Assembly: GCA_945859605.1 (NCBI GenBank)
Contig: OX243820.1
Span: forward strand, 28,658,406-28,722,405
Direction: 5' to 3'
DNA: 64,000 nucleotides
Source of the DNA: Lumbricus rubellus
Lineage: Eukaryota; Annelida; Clitellata; Crassiclitellata; Lumbricidae
A program made the position numbers and the translations under genes. Shown in pieces: positions 58,661 to 64,000 of the stretch. The first letter of the stretch is position 1. Every line of letters begins with the position of its first letter. The notes under the pieces were generated by a model. It made no database searches, was not told where the DNA came from, and saw nothing but the letters and a program-made list of their open reading frames with translations.

Positions 58661-59620
58661 CACTGTGTCCGGAAAAAAAGGGACCCATTTTGTAAATATC
58701 AAAATAAATAGTAAATATTCATCGATTTTTACAATTCAAACACCGTTTTTATCCTAACATATTTGTCTAACAATTGTGAAAATATATAAGTTCTAGTTCC
58801 AATGATGACGTCATAGTGACGTCATTTGCAAAAAAATTCAAATTTAAGCGATAAGTGCACAAAATTATCTCAAATTTCAATATTTTAAAGATGTTTTAGG
58901 ATGTTATTTATCAATAATAAATGTTAGTTCAATTTTATTTTTATATCAGAATTATGTCAGACTGCAATTTGTGCTCAAAGTGTTCACCTTCGAACCCAAC
59001 GCAAGCTTCAAAACGGTCGCGCTAATAGCCAACAGCAGCAGCATCGATAACCAGCTTATCAAAATCCTCCCAGGCATTAACAATTCGCTCACGTTCTTCA
59101 ATGTCTCTTTTCCTAGTCTTGTACACCATCTCCTGCAATAGTCTCCAAATTGTATAAATCAACTGGTTTTAAGCTCGGGCCGTTCCTCGGCCAAAGATCA
59201 TACGAGGAATGAAATTCGGAGTCTCCTATAGTCAACAGTTCAACGGTTTAACGAGCTCAGTTAGCTGGAGCGCCATCTTGTTGAAATGTTCATTAATCCT
59301 AGTATTCCCGTATATCAGGCACCAATTTTTTGTAGAGCAGACAGTTCCTGTTATGAGCTGCAGTTATTTTCACTCCTGGTTCTATTAAATGAATTTCCGT
59401 CTTACTGAGAGTCTAAACCACGCATGACTGGCCGGCTAAATGAACTTTTATGGAAATGACGTCATTGTGACGTCATCATTGTGACTGGAACTTTTATATT
59501 TTCACCAATATTAGACAAATATGTCAGGATTAAAATGCTGTTTGAATTGTAAAAATCGGTGAATGTTTACTATTTATTTTCATATTTACAAAATGGGTCC
59601 CTTTTTTTCCGGACACAGTG
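58661..59620. mobile_element. Decayed Tc1/mariner-superfamily transposon
   Basis: 960 bp, TA on both sides. The terminal inverted repeats exceed 60 bp and start CACTGTGTCCGGAAAAAAAG. Near each end lies a pair of CRE-like motifs (58804 and 59457 regions: ATGACGTCA ... GTGACGTCA). A minus-strand transposase pseudogene fills the centre. Confidence 0.95.
58950..59410 (-). pseudogene. Tc1/mariner transposase pseudogene (stops and a frameshift)
   Basis: Landmarks appear in order on the minus strand: KTEIHLIEPGVKITA, LVPDIRE, then TFQQDGAPA (second catalytic Asp) at 59272-59289, then the decayed WPRNGPSLKPVD around the third Asp, all in one frame with several stops. After a frameshift the C-terminal part continues KTRKRDIEERERIVNAWEDF and ends EGEHFEHK. 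The first part of the gene is absent. Clearly inactive, and a different lineage from the 24858 copy. Confidence 0.85.
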
Positions 59621-60124
59621 TATATATATACATACATATATACACGTGGTATATATATATACACGTGGTATATAATATATATCCTAGGCCTACCACGTGT
59701 ATATAGAGAGTATACAAGTCCATTATCGAGGGCGTTCGTAGGGTGCTTATAATTGCTATAGTACCACAGTAATTACTATAAAAAGTAAATGTACGAGCTA
59801 TTCTACAATCTACATGTGGAATGTATCGCCTCGATGCAGCTCATTGTTCAAGTTATTTATAGAATGGGATCGTTTCAATACGGCTGTTCGTTGTAATGGG
59901 TGCCAGACAGTTTGTGTGCTATAAGAGATTGTAGGATGGTCTCAAATTTCATAAATCATCGCTTGATCATGATGGTTATAGCAAAGTTTGCTTTCTATAC
60001 CCTTAGCAGGTTGGAAAGGGCAGTCGAATAGCTAGGTTTCGAAACCTGGGTCGTAACATGGGGTAGATGGACCATCGGAGCTCTTATCTCGAATTGTAGA
60101 GAAAACCATGAAATTCGATAGGAG
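59621..60124. other. No feature recognised
   Basis: Short TACACGTGGTATATA repeats at 59640-59700; the rest is unique-looking. Confidence 0.4.
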
Positions 60125-60203
60125 ACATGCCTCCTTCTCCTCCTCTCCTCCTCCTCTCCTCCTCCTCCTCCTCCTCCTCCTCCTCCTCCTCCTCCTCCTC
60201 CTC
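60125..60203. repeat. (CTC)n microsatellite
   Basis: Yields Glu- or Gly-rich ORFs that are artefacts. Confidence 0.95.
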
Positions 60204-60635
60204 TAATGCCCTTGCCACCAGACATGGAGGTCTGGATAAATAAAATGGGTTTGAATATAGGATTCCATGCACCAGATCATACACGTCAAAGTATAACAGA
60301 AATCCAGACTCTCTTGTGCAGGGCATAGGCCTAACACTGGCCTATGAGTATCAGTTCAGGAAAGTCCCTTAAAAGTTAGATGCCATGGCATGTTATGTTT
60401 TGCTGCTTTCGTTATCATTGTCCCTTTATCGGGGGGGGGGGGGGGGGGAGAGGGGTAAGATTTGTCGCGGGGAGGGGTCTTGGAGGGATTCAACCTCTAA
60501 GTCTTCATTACACAACCCAACTCCACATAAAAGCAAAGTCAGACCACATCCAGTTATTTTTATACAATTCTCGTACTGTCTTTTCCTTACCCCACGACTC
60601 ATGCACTGAGCCCCACATGCGTACTCGAAGTGCAG

Positions 60636-60677
<42 letters not shown>

Positions 60678-60682
<5 letters not shown>

Positions 60683-61156
60683 CGTGCACGCTCGTATGTA
60701 CGGGCATGCATTGACAGTCCAACCTGTACGAGGGCCTACATGGCGGCTATCAGGTGTTGACCTGGACTTGTGCAGGTGGACACGTGATAGACGTGAAGCT
60801 ACGAGGGGAGTGACGAGGGCCGGGAGGGCAGTCAGGGTTTACCTCGTTGGTGTGGTCGGTTCTGACTCTCTCTTGGTGTTTACTTGTTCGGACGGATGCC
60901 CCGCTTGCGAGTCCTGGATTGGTCTTGCTTGATGTACATTTTGCCTCCGTTAGGCTCGTCTCTGTTGTACGGGTTTCTTCACCGTGGGACTGTTCTACTA
61001 CTGTGTGCTGCTTGTCGAATTGAAGGTATCTGAGAATTCGCTGTATAGGCCTAAACCTAGTGTAAATAGCTCGCTGCTGTAAATACGCTCTCGCTATTAA
61101 AACAGAAATTGAATTTGGGGCCTTATTCTCATTTCTCCCTAGACCAACTAGCCACA
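60678..61156 (+). mobile_element. 5' LTR of a Ty3/gypsy-like retrotransposon
   Basis: 479 bp from TGTTGCGTGC to GCCACA (TG...CA ends), followed after TA by a primer-binding site. ATTAAA at 61096-61101 may be its polyadenylation signal. It is inserted next to a (TA)n run. The 3' LTR is not in the window, so the left boundary is inferred. Confidence 0.65.
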
Positions 61157-61158
61157 TA

Positions 61159-61176
61159 TGGGGGCCCGTAGCCGGT
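61159..61176 (+). other. Primer-binding site, tRNA-Pro-like
   Basis: TGGGGGCCCGTAGCCGG begins two bases after the LTR end. Its first bases match the tRNA-Pro-type site TGGGGGCTCG; tRNA identity is inferred. Confidence 0.55.
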
Positions 61177-61230
61177 TGTCAAATTAGTAGATTTTCGAAA
61201 ATTGACACTATTGAAATTAACATTGTAAAA

Positions 61231-62196
61231 GTGCGAAATTTGCGAGAGAGTTCTGAAATTCGGAAATTGTTAACATGGAGACGTCTCAGGCGGCAAAGAA
61301 GGTTGCGTTGGAGGATAATTTTAGATATGTCCGCTGAGGAATTGAGGCAGCATTTGGAAAGTTTCGGAGAAGAAGTGAAAGGCATGAGTAAGACGCAAAT
61401 GCAGAAAGTTGCGATAAAGGCGTTGTCTCCGAAAAAAGGAATTGAGGAGTGGCGTTTAAAGGCTAGAGCGACGAAAGAGGCGGAAGAATTGGAGAGACTT
61501 CAAAGAAAGGAGGAGAGGGAATTTGAGATAGAGAAATTGAAATTTGAGGCTCAGGTGCAGGAACGCCGTGCAGCAGCTCAAGCGGAGGAAAGGAAAATGG
61601 AAGCTCAATCGGAAGAACGAAAACTGAAACTGCATGCGGACGAGAAAAAAATGGCGATGCAATTGGAAGAAAAACGATTAGCTGCTCAATTAGAAGAACG
61701 GCGGCGTGAGGCGCAAGAGAGAGCAGACGAGAAAAATTTAGCAGCGCAGGAGAAAGCCGATGAGAGAAAATGGGAGCTAGAAGCGAAGAGATTGGAATTT
61801 GAAATTAAAAAACTTGAAATGGGTGAAGCTGGAGAGAGGACGGGGAGTGAAAATGATTCGTTCAAATTTGCGTCCGCAGTGAAATTCGTTCCGAAATTTG
61901 ATTCGTCAGACATTGAACAGTATTTGTTATCGTTCGAAAAAGCAATGGCGTTACATAAGGTTCCTGTTGATAAATGGACGACCCTATTACAGCCCCAATT
62001 AATTGACAAGGCAGCTGTGGTATTTGCAGAATTAACGTTGGAGGAATGTGTGGACTATGAGGTTGTAAAAAAATCTTTGCTACTTGCGTACGAGAGGGTC
62101 CCTGAATTTTACCGTAAGAAGTTTCGTTCAATGGGAAAGGATAAATCAGAAGTAGATGTAATATTTGCCCTCTGGATGTCTTTTATTATTTCCTGA
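61231..62196 (+). pseudogene. Ty3/gypsy-like gag, truncated
   Basis: Open for 321 codons. The credible protein starts near MSAEELRQHLESFGEE (61327). A second frame from ATG 61275 also looks coding (METSQAAKKVALEDN) and stops just there, so a frameshift has probably split the original start. Residues of about 75-200 form a highly charged coiled coil with EER/EEK heptads. About 210-305 form a SCAN-like capsid region: VPKFDSSDIEQYLLSFEKAM, LLQPQLIDKAAVVF and PEFYRKKF, typical of Gmr1-type and related gypsy Gag. No zinc knuckle, protease or polymerase follows; SINE sequence begins right after the stop. Inactive. Confidence 0.8.
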
Positions 62197-62204
62197 GGGG
62201 GGGT

Positions 62205-62345
62205 GCTCGGTAGTACAGTGGATAGCGCGCTGGACTGTCGACTCAGCTATGATGAGTACACGGTCAGTGGATGATGAGACGGCGAGGGAGAGGATTGGTC
62301 ACCGTCCTCATATGCCAAGGCCTTGAAAATGTAGCGTAGGAGCTA
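62205..62345 (+). mobile_element. tRNA-derived SINE, family 1, plus strand
   Basis: Head CTCGGTAGTACAGTGGATAG and CGCGCTGGACTGTCGACTC, then body GAGTACACGGTCAGTGG and CCTCATATGCCAAGGC, the reverse complement of the bodies at 19665, 38655 and 45262. It directly follows the truncated gag. Confidence 0.7.
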
Positions 62346-62979
62346 CGGTAATGGTGATCAACGCTGAAGCAAAACAACTGCAGAATACGGTATTGATTCA
62401 CAGCAGATGCGAACAGACCCTTTGTTCGTGAGCGCTCAGTACATAGGGTATACATCAACAACAACCTGACTAGGAGCCAGACAAAAGCAGCTGGCGTGTC
62501 TCCGTCACGCATTGGTAGAATTCATATCAAGCTTCACTGGACGGCTAAGGCCAGGGCCAGCGAAGCATGCAGGCCGTTGGCTGGCTAAGAAGTGGCTATC
62601 ATGCATGAAACACCTGGAGACACACACCTTGAACGACACGTATGTGTTATAAGGGCGAGGCTTGAAACAGGTAGATTTAGAGTAGGCTACATTTTTTGAT
62701 TTTACGAATATTAGTTGCTGTATTAAATCGGTTTAAAATGGCTGACTTCATTAAGGATAGAACTATGGCTAAGTTTTTCAAACGATACAATCTACCTAGC
62801 AATTGATAATAATTCTGACGAAAAAACAACGATTCGAGGAACATCCTTAATAAACTGTATCATTGATACAAAGCGACCTTCGTTACGGATGAACATCAAG
62901 TTGGTTAGTTTCTTTAATTGTACATGTTGCTATACTGTTCTGACGTTTAATTAATCAGATCATAGTAAGCCTAGATGTT
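62346..62979. other. No gene recognised
   Basis: May include the 3' part of the SINE to about 62680; the rest is AT-rich. Confidence 0.35.
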
Positions 62980-63235
62980 AATTTTCGCATTTTATTATTT
63001 TCCTGATTCCTTCTCTTCTCATCTAGCGCCTTTTATTATTTACTGATTCCTCCTCACATCTCTCATCCAGCTCATTATATATATATTTCCTGATTCCTCC
63101 TCTTTTCCTCACATCCCTCGTCATTTAACTCTCTCAACATTACCCACCTCCAGCTCATTTTATTATTTTCCTAATTCCTCCTAACATCCCTCGTCATTTC
63201 AACTCTCAACATCACCCACCTCTAGCTCATTTTTA
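62980..63235. repeat. Degenerate 60-90-bp tandem repeat
   Basis: Three to four units of TTTTATTATTTTCCTGATTC, CCTCACATCCCTCGTCATTT and CCACCTCCAGCTCA. Confidence 0.8.
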
Positions 63236-63245
63236 GTTATTTAAC

Positions 63246-63604
63246 GAGATAGATAGATAGATAAATAGATAGATAGATAGATAAGTAGATAGATAGATAG
63301 ATAGATAGATAGATTAGATAGATAGATAGATGGGTGGATGGATGGATGGATGGATGGATGGATGGATGGACAGATAGATAGATAGACAGATAGACAGATA
63401 GATAGATAGATAGATGGATTGATAGATGGATTGATAGATGGATTGATAGATGGATTGATAGATGGATTGATAGATGGATTGATAGATGGATTGATAGATG
63501 GATTGATAGATGGATTGATAGATAGATTGATAGATGGATTGATAGATGGATTGATAGATGGATTGATAGATGGATTGATAGATAGATTGATAGATAGATA
63601 GATT

Positions 63605-63647
<43 letters not shown>

Positions 63648-63677
63648 GGATGGATAGATGGATAGATGGATGGACAC

Positions 63678-63711
<34 letters not shown>

Positions 63712-63767
63712 GGATGGATAGATGGATAGATGGATGGATGGATGGATGGTTGGATGGTAGACGATAC

Positions 63768-63825
<58 letters not shown>

Positions 63826-63975
63826 TAGATAGATAGATAGATGGATGGATGGATGGATGGATGGATGGATGGACAGATAGATAGATGGATGGATGGATGG
63901 ATGGATGGATGGATGGATGGATGGATGGATAGATGGATAGATGGAGAGATAGATGGTAGACGATACATGGATGGA
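63246..63975. repeat. Compound (GATA)n / (GATG)n / (GATTGATAGATG)n microsatellite
   Basis: Blocks of GATA and GGAT plus a regular 12-bp array at 63414-63590. Larger duplication: 63290-63370 resembles 63815-63880. Continues to near the window end. Confidence 0.98.
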
Positions 63976-64000
63976 TAGACCAACAAAGGTCACAACAGCA

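Noticed and set aside
62205..62260. Possible functional tRNA gene
   Set aside because: No matching T-arm after the head; the downstream sequence is a SINE body.
63237..63993. 250-residue ORF rich in SIHPSI
   Set aside because: Translation of the GATA/GATG microsatellite.

Overview
This is an intron-rich, repeat-rich piece of a metazoan nuclear genome. There are no operons, long ORFs are scarce, and microsatellites, SINEs and small DNA transposons fill most of the space. Which animal it comes from cannot be proven here. The TAGGCCTA-rich background, the repeat types and the 7-cadherin-domain protocadherin fit a marine invertebrate, perhaps an echinoderm or other deuterostome, but that is inference.

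One gene is well supported. It is a delta-1-like protocadherin on the minus strand, with coding exons at 29940-26977, 21564-21331, 18279-18096 and 16379-15568. The first exon carries the signal peptide, seven cadherin (EC) repeats, the membrane segment and the start of the tail. The other three encode the rest of a long cytoplasmic tail. All splice sites are GT/AG with matching phases (0, 0, 1), giving about 1397 residues from the first ATG or about 1339 from an internal ATG that sits better before the signal peptide. The introns (5.4, 3.1 and 1.7 kb) hold SINEs, minisatellites, a Tc1/mariner element, a short MITE and a possible plus-strand first exon at 23907.

Region by region: 1-8.5 kb is microsatellites, a LINE reverse-transcriptase tail, and MITEs with TA target sites. 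8.5-13.4 kb is a cluster of five hAT-like elements with exact 8-bp target duplications, one nested in another, plus a LINE 3' end. 13.4-30 kb is the protocadherin gene. 30-38 kb is mostly unique sequence with scattered SINE pieces and a CpG-rich, promoter-like patch near 33.5-33.9 kb. 38.6-49.5 kb is polypyrimidine tracts, tetranucleotide arrays, SINEs, three more small DNA elements and one short conserved-looking patch (43.05-43.4 kb). 49.5-57 kb is mostly unexplained sequence, with (CA)n tracts, a 1.2-kb Tc1/mariner-type element and a CpG-rich patch. 57-60 kb has a 24-bp minisatellite, a hAT-like MITE and a decayed Tc1/mariner element with a transposase pseudogene. 60.7-62.2 kb is the 5' end of a Ty3/gypsy-like LTR retrotransposon (LTR, primer-binding site, damaged gag). 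The window ends in SINE, minisatellite and GATA/GATG repeats.

The most informative pattern is the mobile-element record. Eight small elements have perfect 8-bp target duplications, and two of those insertions have their uninterrupted pre-insertion site visible in other repeat copies in this window. Four elements of Tc1/mariner type carry CRE-like TGACGT motifs. SINEs and a LINE share one 3' tail. The palindrome TAGGCCTA occurs at least 29 times.
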